This document shows, piece after piece, positions 54,053-63,820 of a stretch of 64,000 bases of DNA. Below the pieces are notes generated by a model. That model was not told the DNA's origin and did no database searches. It worked only from the letters and a program-made list of their open reading frames with translations. The first letter of the stretch is position 1. Every line of letters starts with the position of its first letter. The position numbers and the translations under genes were made by a program. This DNA comes from Anaerolineales bacterium (lineage in GTDB: Bacteria; Chloroflexota; Anaerolineae; Anaerolineales; UBA11579): positions 18,195 to 82,194 of the forward strand of contig JAGVCA010000048.1 of NCBI GenBank assembly GCA_020059485.1, given 5' to 3'.

Positions 54053-55234
54053 ATGAGCAAGAAAATTCTGGTTTACAGCACAGTCTGGTGTCCGGACTGC
54101 AAACGCGCCAAAAAATTTTTTAGCGATCACCGCATCCAATACGAAAATATTGATATTGAAAAAGATCCGGAAGCGATGGCATTTGTTGAGAAGGTAAACA
54201 ATGGAAGCCGGATCATCCCGACGATCATTTTTCCCGATGGAAGCAAACTGATCGAGCCGAGCAACGCCGAACTGGCTGAGAAGCTTGGTTTGCAAACCCG
54301 CGCCAAACAGGAATCCTACGATGTGATCGTTATTGGCGCCGGTCCGGCCGGACTGACAGCAGCTTTTTACCTGGCACGCGAAGGCCACCAGGTTTTGGTG
54401 ATCGAGAAGGCCAGCGTGGGCGGTCAGATCGGAACGACCCAGGTGCTTGATAATTTCCCGGGTTTTGATGAGGGTATTGATGGTGGGGTGCTGGCCGACA
54501 AGCTGGGCAGGCAGGCAAGGCGTTTTGAAGTGGAGATCCTTGAGGCACAGGAAGTAACCAATCTGCGCCGAGATGGCATCTTTTGGATCGTCGAGACTTC
54601 GGATGGGGCCAGTTATGCCTGCAAGGCGGTTCTGTTGACAACCGGAGCACGCTACCGCCGACTGAACATCCCGGGCGAAGATGAACTGATTGGGACGAAT
54701 GTTCATTTTTGTGCCACCTGTGACGGCGCTTTTTACAAAGGCAAGAAAGTGTTGGTGATCGGGGGCGGCAACAGTGGGTTTGAAGAGGGCTTGTTCCTGA
54801 CGCGGTTTGCAGATCAGGTGGATATAGTTGAGTTTTCGCCGCAAGTGAAGGCCAGCCAGATCCTGCAGGACAAAGTATCCGGCAAAGAAAATATGAAGGT
54901 GACGGTCAACCATGCGGTCCAGGAGTTCCGGGGGGAGAGCAAGCTCGACAGCGTGGTTGTACAGGACCGGGAGACCGGTGAGATCAAGGAATGGACTTAT
55001 GACGGCGTGTTTGTCTTCATTGGCCTGAGTCCGAATAGCGATCTGGTAAAGGACATGGTCGAAGTAAACAAATTTGGGTTCATTGTGACCGATAAGACCC
55101 TGATGTCTGCTCAGCCGGGATTGTTCGCGGCAGGCGATGTGCGGGAAGGCTCGACCAAGCAAGCGGCTTCTGCGGCTGGAGAAGGCGCAACGGTGGCACT
55201 GATGATCCGCGAGTATCTGAAAGAGGCCGGCTGA
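54053..55234 (+). CDS. Glutaredoxin-like domain fused to thioredoxin reductase
   Basis: 393 residues from the ATG at 54053, with GGAGG at 54038-54042. About residues 1-80 are a glutaredoxin-like fold with the active site WCPDC (YSTVWCPDCKRAKKFF) and a cis-Pro in RIIPTIIF. About 90-393 are a thioredoxin reductase: FAD site VIVIGAGPAGLTAAFYLARE, redox CATC in FCATCDGAFYKGK, NADPH site IGGGNSGFEEGLFL and FAD site FAAGDVREGSTKQ. It probably moves electrons from NADPH through the CATC pair to the attached CPDC domain, making one self-contained thiol reductase. Whether it also reduces free thioredoxin is unknown. Confidence 0.92.
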   Translation: MSKKILVYSTVWCPDCKRAKKFFSDHRIQYENIDIEKDPEAMAFVEKVNNGSRIIPTIIFPDGSKLIEPSNAELAEKLGLQTRAKQESYDVIVIGAGPAGLTAAFYLAREGHQVLVIEKASVGGQIGTTQVLDNFPGFDEGIDGGVLADKLGRQARRFEVEILEAQEVTNLRRDGIFWIVETSDGASYACKAVLLTTGARYRRLNIPGEDELIGTNVHFCATCDGAFYKGKKVLVIGGGNSGFEEGLFLTRFADQVDIVEFSPQVKASQILQDKVSGKENMKVTVNHAVQEFRGESKLDSVVVQDRETGEIKEWTYDGVFVFIGLSPNSDLVKDMVEVNKFGFIVTDKTLMSAQPGLFAAGDVREGSTKQAASAAGEGATVALMIREYLKEAG

Positions 55235-55260
55235 TTGCCCTCTTAATCTGAATTTGGATT

Positions 55261-55289
55261 TTGACAACCTAATCCCGGCATGATAAACT
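55261..55289 (+). promoter_or_regulatory. Promoter of the adenosine kinase/SAH hydrolase pair
   Basis: TTGACA (55261-55266), 17-base spacer and TAAACT (55284-55289, four of six consensus). The start point would be near 55296, just before the hairpin at 55303. Confidence 0.55.
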
Positions 55290-55302
55290 TGTCGGGCATT
55301 TA

Positions 55303-55332
55303 AAATGACGCACTCGCCCGAGGGCGTCATTT
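55303..55332 (+). promoter_or_regulatory. Leader hairpin before the adenosine kinase gene
   Basis: AAATGACGC (55303-55311) pairs with GCGTCATTT (55324-55332), and the inner CTC pairs with GAG around GCCC, giving a 12-bp hairpin with a single mismatch. It lies between the promoter and the start codon. The downstream bases TTTGTCTGTTG are only weakly T-rich, so it may be an attenuator or simply a terminator for the reductase gene. Confidence 0.5.
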
Positions 55333-55352
55333 GTCTGTTGAAAGGGTGCGGT

Positions 55353-56312
55353 ATGGAGATTGTGATTACCGGTTCGGTCGCCTATGATTATCTGATGACT
55401 TTCCCCGGAAAGTTTAAAGAACACATCATCCCGGAGAAACTCGAGGCCATCAGCCTGTCATTCCTGGTGGATTCTCTGGTCCGGCGGCGGGGTGGGATTG
55501 CTCCGAACATTGCATACAACCTCGCGCTGCTGGGCGGCAGGCCAAAAGTCTTCGCGACCGTGGGAACGGACTTCGAGGAGTATCGCGCCTGGCTTGAGGC
55601 CCGCGGGATCGATACAACCTACGCCCGGGTCATTCCGGGAGAGCTGACCGGTTCGTTCTTCGCGACCACCGACCGGGACAATGCTCAGATGGCCAGCTTC
55701 TACCCCGGCGCGATGGGGCGGGCGGCAGAATTATCGCTGACCGAACTGGACGAAACACCAGACCTGGTGGTGATCTCTCCCACCGATCCGGCTGCCATGG
55801 ACCGCTATATCGACGAGTGCAAGCAGTTCGGGTACCGTTATATTTATGATCCCAGCCAGCAGATCGTTCGGGTGAGTGGGGAGACACTGAGGTTCGGGAT
55901 TGAAGGAGCCCTGGCTCTTTTTGTGAATGAATATGAGTTCGAACTCGTACTCCAAAAAACCGGGATGACGGAGGAAGAGATCCTCGCCAAGCTTGAATTC
56001 CTGGTAGTGACGCTCGGTGGAAAAGGAGTGCGGGTTCGATATGGTGATAAGGTGGTGGAGACCGACGCAGTCCAGCCGCGGCAAATCGTTGATCCGACCG
56101 GGGCGGGAGATGCCTTCCGCGGCGGTTTCCTGACCGGCTACAGCCGGGGATGGAACTTCGAGATCTGTGCCCAGATGGGGGCGCTTTCAGCCACCTACTG
56201 TCTGGAAAGTGATGGCCCGCAGGGCCAGGATTACACCGTTGAAACGTATATTGACCGCTACCGTGCCAACTTCAACGACGGCGCGGTGCTGGATGAATTG
56301 TTAGGCCAGTAA
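55353..56312 (+). CDS. PfkB-family carbohydrate kinase, probable adenosine kinase
   Basis: 319 residues from the ATG at 55353. The N-terminal GSVAYDYLMTFPGKF and RRRGGIAPNIAYNLALLGG are typical of adenosine/ribokinase proteins, and VDPTGAGDAFRGGFLTG is the PfkB C-terminal signature with the catalytic Asp. The pairing with SAH hydrolase 23 bases downstream suggests it removes adenosine released from S-adenosylhomocysteine, pulling that reaction forward. Ribokinase or another nucleoside kinase remains possible. Confidence 0.88.
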   Translation: MEIVITGSVAYDYLMTFPGKFKEHIIPEKLEAISLSFLVDSLVRRRGGIAPNIAYNLALLGGRPKVFATVGTDFEEYRAWLEARGIDTTYARVIPGELTGSFFATTDRDNAQMASFYPGAMGRAAELSLTELDETPDLVVISPTDPAAMDRYIDECKQFGYRYIYDPSQQIVRVSGETLRFGIEGALALFVNEYEFELVLQKTGMTEEEILAKLEFLVVTLGGKGVRVRYGDKVVETDAVQPRQIVDPTGAGDAFRGGFLTGYSRGWNFEICAQMGALSATYCLESDGPQGQDYTVETYIDRYRANFNDGAVLDELLGQ

Positions 56313-56332
56313 TACTATTCTGATTGGAGTAA

Positions 56333-57592
<1,260 letters not shown>

Positions 57593-57612
57593 AATTTTTT
57601 AGTGCCAGATGC

Positions 57613-57648
57613 AACGAGGTGCGGACTTAATCCGCGCCTCGTTTTTTT
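57613..57648 (+). terminator. Rho-independent terminator after ahcY
   Basis: A 13-bp stem with one G-T pair (57613-57625 with 57631-57643), loop CTTAA, followed by seven T residues (57642-57648). Confidence 0.92.
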
Positions 57649-57650
57649 AA

Positions 57651-58280
57651 TCATTTACTGAGGGTTCGATCCTTCAGGTAATCCAGAAAAATCTTCAGCC
57701 ATTCGTCCTGCGGCGGGATCAGATCAGGCAGGCTTTCCAGTGGGAACCACTTCAGGGTGAAGGTGTGGTTGTCGGCCCGGACCTGCCAGGTCTCCTCAGT
57801 CGGGTGAGAGCATTCCAGCAGAAAAAACCACCGCCGCTGGGTGTTGCTGAGGACTTTATCCGGCACCCAGCCCGTCAGGGCATAGGTGGTGTATTGAGGA
57901 TCCGGCAACCGGTCTGGCTCTTCGTACTTGATTTGCGTATAGCCACTGTCATGAAGGAGCACATCCAGCCACATCCCGGGGCGAAGTGCGATCCAATCAA
58001 AGCTGGATGGGTCCGGACGGGCGAATACCCTGGTGGACGCAACCAGCACAGCCTTGCCGGCTGGCATGACGGTATCCTTGGTGCCTGCCAGACCGATGAG
58101 CGTCAGGGCAGTCAGGGCTGCTTCCTCGGCTGCCTCACGGGCAGCAGTAACCTCTGGTGTCTCTCCCTCTTCGCAGGTCCCGGCAATGAGTTGCCAGCCG
58201 GCATAGGGATGATGGAGGAGCAGTAGTTCCAGGCCTGAGGTAGCATTGCGAAATATGAAGTCAGTAACTTTTCTCAGCAT
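57651..58280 (-). CDS. Nudix hydrolase
   Basis: A 209-residue protein with a clear Nudix box at about residues 36-57: GTCEEGETPEVTAAREAAEEA, matching G-x5-E-x7-REUxEE except that Ala replaces the last Gly. The first part (FIFRNATSGLELLLLHHPYAGWQLIAG as landmarks LELLLLHHP and WQLIAG) is typical. It hydrolyses a nucleoside diphosphate derivative; the substrate is unknown. It is the last gene of the recA-led minus-strand group, nine bases after the YbaK-like gene. Confidence 0.9.
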   Translation of the reverse strand: MLRKVTDFIFRNATSGLELLLLHHPYAGWQLIAGTCEEGETPEVTAAREAAEEAALTALTLIGLAGTKDTVMPAGKAVLVASTRVFARPDPSSFDWIALRPGMWLDVLLHDSGYTQIKYEEPDRLPDPQYTTYALTGWVPDKVLSNTQRRWFFLLECSHPTEETWQVRADNHTFTLKWFPLESLPDLIPPQDEWLKIFLDYLKDRTLSK

Positions 58281-58289
58281 AGATCAAGT

Positions 58290-58772
58290 TCAGGTATGAA
58301 TTTTCATGATCTCGCCGGCTGTGAGCTGGCAGAGTTGATCGGGGGTGAGCGGAAAAACAGCATTTGGGGTGCCCGCTGCGGCCCAGATCTGAGTGTAATG
58401 CAGCAGGTCCTTGTCGATCAAGGTGCGAATGGGTTCAAGGTGCCCGACAGGCGGCACGCCGCCGATCACATATCCGGTGTGCTGGCGGACGAACTCGGCA
58501 TCCGCCCGGCCCAGGGTTTCGCCGATCCGATCACCGACCAGCTTTTCGTCCACACGGTTGACGCCGCTGGCCAGCACCAGCAATGGCCGGTCACTCTCCA
58601 CCAACCGGAAGATGACCGATTTGGCGATTTGAGCGAGATGGCAGCCGATGGCCGCGGCGGCATCTGCAGAGGTGCGGGTGGTTTCGTCAAATTGAAGGAT
58701 GGTGAAATTAAAACCGCGTGCCAGCACAGCCTGGCGGACCTTCTCTGCGCTAGGTTTCAATCCGTTGGTCAA
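58290..58772 (-). CDS. YbaK/EbsC-family aminoacyl-tRNA deacylase
   Basis: A 160-residue stand-alone editing domain. FDETTRTSADAAAAIGCHLAQIAKSVIF carries the conserved Lys of the family (AQIAKS), followed by LVLASGVNRVDEKL, GYVIGGVPPVGH and IWAAAGTPNAVFPL. Such proteins remove misattached amino acids from tRNA, for example Ala, Ser or Cys from tRNA-Pro. The specificity here is not determined. It lies nine bases upstream of the Nudix gene and ten bases downstream of the NBR1-Ig lipoprotein gene. Confidence 0.93.
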   Translation of the reverse strand: MTNGLKPSAEKVRQAVLARGFNFTILQFDETTRTSADAAAAIGCHLAQIAKSVIFRLVESDRPLLVLASGVNRVDEKLVGDRIGETLGRADAEFVRQHTGYVIGGVPPVGHLEPIRTLIDKDLLHYTQIWAAAGTPNAVFPLTPDQLCQLTAGEIMKIHT

Positions 58773-58781
58773 GGGTCTCTC

Positions 58782-59318
58782 CTAAGGCGTGTATGCCGGG
58801 TCCACAATGATTTGGATAAAGATCACCTGCCCGAATGGGATCCCTTCCGGGTCATGGGCTTGCCATTTGCTGACGTGTTGGCCTGAATCGGTGGGGGCAA
58901 TAAAGTTGATGGTGATCTCGTGTTCGCTGCCGGACCGGACCGGATACAGTGCCAGGATGCTGGCAGACCCCATCGGAGGCGTTTCCTCGACATTGCGGAT
59001 GGTGTAATCGGCATCCCAGTTGCACGTTCCGGCGTTGCGGATCAGCCAGATCTTCTCGATCTCCTGACCCGGCGCGACGACGGTGTCATCCGGGATGGTG
59101 ATATCGTCGACGTAGTTGAGGTCATTTTCACATGCTGCGGGACTGGTGGACTGTACCTCTCCATCCGGGGATTCCACAGTCGGCGTGAATGCCGGTGTAG
59201 CGGTGGCAGAGCGCGGCGAGATCGTTGGTGGGATGAAATATTCCGGCGTGGAACGCGCATCTTGCCCTCCACAAGCGGAGAGCAAGATGGTTGCGGCAAT
59301 CACAATGAGAGAGAACAT
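58782..59318 (-). CDS. NBR1-Ig-like domain lipoprotein
   Basis: 178 residues from the ATG at 59318; the frame continues upstream inside recA but nothing there is coding. The signal peptide ends in lipobox LSAC (ILLSACGG). After a Pro/Thr-rich linker, the C-terminal 105 residues form an Ig-like beta sandwich of the NBR1 type: DDITIPDDTVVAPGQEIEKIWLIRNAGTCNWD (landmarks VVAPGQEIEKIW and RNAGTCNW), SGSEHEITINFIAP and GQHVSKWQAHDPEG. This domain is widespread in Anaerolineae surface proteins and probably mediates binding; the partner is unknown. The gene is 34 bases downstream of recA. Confidence 0.85.
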   Translation of the reverse strand: MFSLIVIAATILLSACGGQDARSTPEYFIPPTISPRSATATPAFTPTVESPDGEVQSTSPAACENDLNYVDDITIPDDTVVAPGQEIEKIWLIRNAGTCNWDADYTIRNVEETPPMGSASILALYPVRSGSEHEITINFIAPTDSGQHVSKWQAHDPEGIPFGQVIFIQIIVDPAYTP

Positions 59319-59352
59319 CCGGGATTCGATCCGGACTCCGGCCTGGCGCAGA

Positions 59353-60465
59353 TCAGTCTTCGACGTACTCGTCTCCCTCATAGTCTTCACCATCCAATTC
59401 ATCCTCGGTAATCTTCTGGACCAGCGGCGGCGGGGCTTGTCCATCCAGCAATTCCTGGCGGATGATGCCTTCGACCTGGAAGGCCAGCTCAGGATTGTCG
59501 CGGAGGTAATCTTTGGCGTTCTCGCGTCCCTGGGCCAGGTTTTCCTCGCCGTAGTAGTAATACGACCCGCGTTTGTTGATGATGTCCATCTCGACAGCCA
59601 GGTCCAGCAGGTCGCCGGCCCGCGAGATACCTTCATTATACATGATGTCAAATTCGACCTGCCGGAAAGGCGGGGCAACTTTATTTTTAACGATCCGGGC
59701 TTTGGTGCGGTTGCCCAGGATCTCCTGTCCAACCTTGATCGAGTTGATGCGGCGGATGTCGATGCGGATCGAAGCGTAAAATTTGAGCGCCTGGCCGCCA
59801 GTGGTGGTCTCGGGATTGCCGAACATCACGCCGATCTTCTGCCGCAGCTGGTTTGTGAAGATCACGGCCGTGTTGGTTTGCTTGATGGCGCCGGAAAGCT
59901 TGCGCAGCGCCTGGGACATCAGCCGGGCCTGAACGCCCATGGTGGCGTCACCCATGTCACCTTCAAGTTCGGAACGGGGCACCAGGGCGGCTACCGAGTC
60001 GATCACGATGATGTCGACCGCTCCTGAGCGTACCAGAGTCTCGGTGATCTCAAGGGCCTGTTCACCCATATCGGGTTGTGCGATTAGTAAATTCTCGACA
60101 TCCACACCCAACCGAGCCGCATAGGCTGGATCGAGGGCGTGTTCCATGTCGATGAAAGCGGCAGTACCGCCCATTTTCTGGGCTTCGGCAATGATGTGCA
60201 GGCAGAGGGTGGTTTTGCCGGAAGATTCCGGCCCGTAGATCTCGGTGACCCGGCCGCGCGGGATCCCGCCAACGCCGAGGGCGACATCCAGCGAGAGGCA
60301 GCCGGTGGGGATCGCCTCCACCAACAGGCTGTTGGACTCCCCGAGTTTCATGATCGCACCATCACCGAATCGTTTGGTGATGTCGCCGAGGGCTTTGTCC
60401 AGAGAGGCCTGACGCGCTTTGTCGGTTCCGTTCTCTGGAGGAGCAGAAGTAGTTTTTCGAGCCAT
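59353..60465 (-). CDS. recA: Recombinase RecA
   Basis: 370 residues, the usual length. Walker A GPESSGKT is at residues 78-85; Walker [11 protein letters not shown], the MAW-like [10 protein letters not shown] segment, loop L2 region with [21 protein letters not shown] (landmarks [13 protein letters not shown]) and an acidic C-terminal tail follow. It forms filaments on single-stranded DNA, promotes strand exchange and triggers LexA self-cleavage. GGAGG lies just before the ATG. A promoter with a LexA-like box lies upstream. Confidence 0.98.
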   Translation of the reverse strand: MARKTTSAPPENGTDKARQASLDKALGDITKRFGDGAIMKLGESNSLLVEAIPTGCLSLDVALGVGGIPRGRVTEIYGPESSGKTTLCLHIIAEAQKMGGTAAFIDMEHALDPAYAARLGVDVENLLIAQPDMGEQALEITETLVRSGAVDIIVIDSVAALVPRSELEGDMGDATMGVQARLMSQALRKLSGAIKQTNTAVIFTNQLRQKIGVMFGNPETTTGGQALKFYASIRIDIRRINSIKVGQEILGNRTKARIVKNKVAPPFRQVEFDIMYNEGISRAGDLLDLAVEMDIINKRGSYYYYGEENLAQGRENAKDYLRDNPELAFQVEGIIRQELLDGQAPPPLVQKITEDELDGEDYEGDEYVED

Positions 60466-60499
60466 TTTTGAGTACCTCCAAATGTCAAGTGATGTGACT

Positions 60500-60528
60500 A
60501 GTTTAGCACGTTTGTTCTGTTATCGCAA
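60500..60528 (-). promoter_or_regulatory. recA promoter with possible LexA (SOS) box
   Basis: On the minus strand: -35 TTGCGA (60528-60523), 17-base spacer, -10 TAAACT (60505-60500). Inside the spacer is GAACAAACGTGC (60517-60506), which differs in one base from the Gram-positive GAAC-N4-GTTC core. Its position between the promoter hexamers suits repression. Confidence 0.45.
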
Positions 60529-60568
60529 GTGTTTTTGGGGTTAAAAAATCGGACGAAATCCAGAGACT

Positions 60569-61606
60569 TTACTCCTCCGGCGGCAGGCTGAGCGGACGGG
60601 GGTGGTAAGGATAGAAATCGCTGAAACCGGCCAGCCCGCGGTATCGGAAATAGGAGACCGCCCCAGGGTGAACGGTGATGGATTTGGTGTAGACATACCC
60701 AAAATACGGGATCTGGATCTCGTATTCCCCGGCCGGCAGGTCACTGATGGCGAAATTCTCACCATAGAATGGGTCGCTGTTGACCGTGAAGTCCGTGCCG
60801 TAGGATACCCCCCGCCACTCCTGACCGGTTTCCTGATTGACCAGGATAACCTCCTGCTTGAGTAGCGGGATACCGGCACCGTCGGTGAGTTTTCCGACCA
60901 GCACTCCCCAGCCCTGAGGCGGGGCCAGCCACAGCTCGGGATTGAAGGTCTGGTAGAAGGCATTCTCGCCCAAGCGGACCTCGAAATGCAGGTGGGGGGC
61001 AGTGGTGAAGCCGGTATTCCCCGATAGCGCGATCACATCTCCCTGGTGGACATAATCGCCTTTTTGCACGGTGGTTTCGGACAGGTGGGCATACAGCGTA
61101 AAGAGCGGCTGGTTATCCCATCCAAAATTGTGTTCAATCGCAATTGCTATTCCGTAAGGATCGGCTTCATCATCGTCACCGAACAGCAGTCCGGTGCCAG
61201 CCCAAATCACCTGCCCGTCGCCGGCCGCCATCACCGGGGTGCCTTCCGGGACGACGATATCCACCCCGGTGTGAGGTTGATCCGGCGCGAAGAAAGTACC
61301 GCCATATCGGTATGTGGAAAGCGGCCAATTCACCTCGCTTACCTCAACCGGGCGGTTGAAAAGAAAATGGTCGTTGGGACCGAGCGCCCAGGGCACAGGA
61401 TAGAGCGGCGGACGCCAGGAGGACTTCGGCAGGTTGACAGGGTTGGGCAGCGGCTCGGATAAGGGGTCCGGCAGCGGGGTCGGCTTGACTGCCTGCTGTG
61501 ACTGCCTGAGAGCGGCGGCAGGAGTGGGAAGCGCCGCTGCCAGCATTACCAGCATTACCAGCATGCCGAGTAGCAGGCTGATCCGGAAGGATTGAGGCGT
61601 CCTCAT
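60569..61606 (-). CDS. Secreted M23 metallopeptidase
   Basis: A 345-residue exported protein with a signal peptide at about residues 1-32. The LytM/M23 domain spans about 110-245: HTGVDIVVPEGTPV provides the first His and Asp, and TTAPHLHFEVRLG the HxH pair. The C-terminal about 100 residues look like a carboxypeptidase-regulatory-type beta sandwich (LTDGAGIPLLKQEVILVN), perhaps for wall binding. It would cut peptide cross-links of peptidoglycan. It overlaps the TolB-like gene upstream by four bases, so both are translated from one message. Confidence 0.9.
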   Translation of the reverse strand: MRTPQSFRISLLLGMLVMLVMLAAALPTPAAALRQSQQAVKPTPLPDPLSEPLPNPVNLPKSSWRPPLYPVPWALGPNDHFLFNRPVEVSEVNWPLSTYRYGGTFFAPDQPHTGVDIVVPEGTPVMAAGDGQVIWAGTGLLFGDDDEADPYGIAIAIEHNFGWDNQPLFTLYAHLSETTVQKGDYVHQGDVIALSGNTGFTTAPHLHFEVRLGENAFYQTFNPELWLAPPQGWGVLVGKLTDGAGIPLLKQEVILVNQETGQEWRGVSYGTDFTVNSDPFYGENFAISDLPAGEYEIQIPYFGYVYTKSITVHPGAVSYFRYRGLAGFSDFYPYHPRPLSLPPEE

Positions 61607-63375
61607 GGTTGGCTCTGAAAGACCTCAGGTGGCCAGAGCTGGAGCATGGCATCTGTCCAGGCCAGCCCCTGGGTGATGGCGAACTGGTTGAAGCGCGCCC
61701 CGGGATAATAACTCTGCCAGTTGGTCAGTGCTGGTAATCGCTCCCAACCATACTGCTGGGCCAGGGTGGTGAAATCGATCCAATATCCTGGAGGGATCTC
61801 GGGATATGTTTGCCCGCCGCTTTCATAAGCCTCAGCCGAGCCGGAGAAACGGGCGTTGAAATCCCAGGGGAAGACGGTCAGTGGTTGTCCCTGGGCGCCG
61901 CTCTGGTCCAGGGGTTTTACGAAGATCCGCCAGTATACCTCGCTGCCGTAGTCTTCCCGCACGACCTGCATATAGCCATAGTCGATCAGAACCGGATTGA
62001 GTGAAAACGCCCGGCCAGTGTACAACCAATCCTGGCTCTTGCCGGGGGGGAGTGGTTCAGAGATGGGAACGAACATATTCTCAAGGTCGGAGAGCAGATC
62101 CCAGCCGAGCTCCAGATTGGCGCGGTCTTTGAGGGCGTAGAACGGTTCCACCGCCAGGGCTACGAGTGAGGGGTGCGGGGCGTTGATCTCGGGAAGGTCG
62201 ATGATGTTCTGGCGTCCGAACAGCGCGCCGGTGCTGGGGACGAGTTGGACCAGCCAGGATGCTTCCGGCTGGGCCTGAGCGGCGGCCCGGAGAGACGTCG
62301 GGAGCGGATCGGGCAGCAGGTTTAGCCCCCAGTCGAAACTCTCGATCGATCCGAGCATGCCGGTGGGCAGGAGCAGATAGCGCAGGTCACTGGCGGATTG
62401 GATGGCGAGGAAATCTCCATCCGGGGAGCGACGCAGGACGGCTATCAGGCTCCCGGTGGGATCCCAACGGGCGATATCGGTCTGGAGGAGCGGTTGGGCG
62501 GATGCTGCCGGCAGGCCGATCTCCACCAGCCAGAGGTCGGGATACCCGTCACCCGCGCTGATCCAGCCAAGCGCCGCACCGGATGGAGCCCAGACCGGCT
62601 GTGACTGGGAAACGGTGCTATTCAAGGTGTAATTCTGCTCAGGCTCGCCGCTAGTGGTATCCTTGAGAAAGATGTCCATCTGCCCGGTTCGGGCGGAGGT
62701 AAAGGCGATCACCGTGCTGCCGGGCTGCCAGGCGGGCTGGAGATCGGCAGCGGGATGGGTGGTCAGGCGAATCTCTTCGGTTTGGGCCAGGGGCGACAAC
62801 TGGTAGATATCCAGGTTACCATCCACATATTTCTCATAGGCCAGCCACAAACCGTCTGACGACCAGGCCGGGTTTCCATCATAGTTCGGGTCATCGGTCA
62901 GCTGCGAGGTCTCGCCGGTGGTCAGGTCGAGCAGGTACAGATCCCATTGTCCGCTGCGGTTGGAGGAGAAGGCGATCTGGCTGCCATCGGGGTGGATGGC
63001 AGGCTGGCGGTCGGACCATTCGCCAAAGGTCAGTCGGGTCAGGGGAAGGAATTCGGGATGGTAGGCAAATAAATGGGTGTAGCCAGCCTCCCACATCGAG
63101 AGTACGAGCAGTCCGGGGATCTCGGCGGGGTGGGGATCCGCAGACTGGATCACCGCGGGCGTGGGTGTGACCTCTGGAGTCGGGAGTACGGCAAGTGTGG
63201 CTGTGGGTTCCAGTGTGGAAAGTGACGGGGTTGGATCGGGGGTGGGTAGGGCGCTGGTGGGAAACAGACCGTCAAGATATCCAGCCTGCCAGGCCAGAAA
63301 ACCGATCAGAACGGTGAGCAGCAAAATGATCAGCGTGAACCCGATAGGTGTGAATGAGATCTGCCTATCTTCCAT
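61603..63375 (-). CDS. TolB-like beta-propeller membrane protein
   Basis: 590 residues from the ATG at 63375, supported by GGAGG five bases upstream; an in-frame ATG at 63387 lacks a site. One N-terminal membrane span (about residues 10-32) and a Pro/Thr-rich linker precede a WD40/PD40-type propeller: DGSQIAFSSNRSGQWDLYLLDL, WSSDGLWLAYEKYVDGNLDIYQL and GSTVIAFTSARTGQMDIFLKD each give one blade (use NRSGQWDLYLL, DGNLDIYQL and ARTGQMDIFL as landmarks). The C-terminal 250 residues are unlike TolB. It probably binds or senses extracellular partners; coupling to the M23 peptidase suggests a wall-related role. Confidence 0.85.
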   Translation of the reverse strand: MEDRQISFTPIGFTLIILLLTVLIGFLAWQAGYLDGLFPTSALPTPDPTPSLSTLEPTATLAVLPTPEVTPTPAVIQSADPHPAEIPGLLVLSMWEAGYTHLFAYHPEFLPLTRLTFGEWSDRQPAIHPDGSQIAFSSNRSGQWDLYLLDLTTGETSQLTDDPNYDGNPAWSSDGLWLAYEKYVDGNLDIYQLSPLAQTEEIRLTTHPAADLQPAWQPGSTVIAFTSARTGQMDIFLKDTTSGEPEQNYTLNSTVSQSQPVWAPSGAALGWISAGDGYPDLWLVEIGLPAASAQPLLQTDIARWDPTGSLIAVLRRSPDGDFLAIQSASDLRYLLLPTGMLGSIESFDWGLNLLPDPLPTSLRAAAQAQPEASWLVQLVPSTGALFGRQNIIDLPEINAPHPSLVALAVEPFYALKDRANLELGWDLLSDLENMFVPISEPLPPGKSQDWLYTGRAFSLNPVLIDYGYMQVVREDYGSEVYWRIFVKPLDQSGAQGQPLTVFPWDFNARFSGSAEAYESGGQTYPEIPPGYWIDFTTLAQQYGWERLPALTNWQSYYPGARFNQFAITQGLAWTDAMLQLWPPEVFQSQP

Positions 63376-63493
63376 TAAAACCTCCAAATGGAAATGTTGT
63401 TTTCAGGCAACCGAGGCAATTGGCTTTGCAAAAAGATGCTCCCTGAGTGAGGTTGAAATTGTCGGTTCGATCAGATTGTAGTACAATTGTTCT

Positions 63494-63820
63494 ATGGTGG
63501 AGACTCGATACAAAATGATCGTTGGCAATCTGTTTTTGCTCAAAACTCATTTCGTCTGGTGTCCGAAATATAGGCGGAGAGTTGTTATGGGGAAAGTGGC
63601 TGAGCGTCTGAAAGCACTGCTCGATCAAGAGGGCCAGCTGGAAGTGGACATTGAGTCCCTGGAGATCAGGCATAATCACAGTCACCTGTTTGTGGTTGCC
63701 GATCCTACCATTGCGCCACAGCAGCGTGCGAACCAATTCAAGGTGTACACCTCCCAGGTTCTCCGCCAGGCGTTTGCGCATTTGCGAACCAGGGCATCTG
63801 TACAGGAGCAGCGCAGCTGA
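63494..63820 (+). pseudogene. tnpA: IS200/IS605 TnpA, shortened and probably inactive
   Basis: 108 residues against about 135-150 for normal Y1 transposases. The N-terminal signature HFVWCPKYRRRV and the HUH metal motif HNHSHLF are present, as is VLRQAFAHLRTR. The segment that normally follows, with the catalytic Tyr (about WT.SYFV.TVG), is missing: the frame goes straight to ASVQEQRS and stops. An internal in-frame deletion would explain this. The TnpB start codon follows directly after the stop. A short inverted repeat (ATTGT/ACAAT, 63475-63487) just upstream might be part of the left end. Confidence 0.75.

Noticed and set aside
54020..55330. 436-codon open frame on the minus strand
   Set aside because: It is antisense to the glutaredoxin-thioredoxin reductase gene, whose motifs are unambiguous; no start site or domain supports it.
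55303..55352. SAH riboswitch before the SAH hydrolase operon
   Set aside because: The leader has only one simple hairpin and is too short for the known SAH-riboswitch fold.
59319..59732. Upstream extension of the NBR1-Ig lipoprotein frame
   Set aside because: The extension overlaps the recA coding region in another frame and has low-complexity shadow sequence; the signal peptide starts at 59318.
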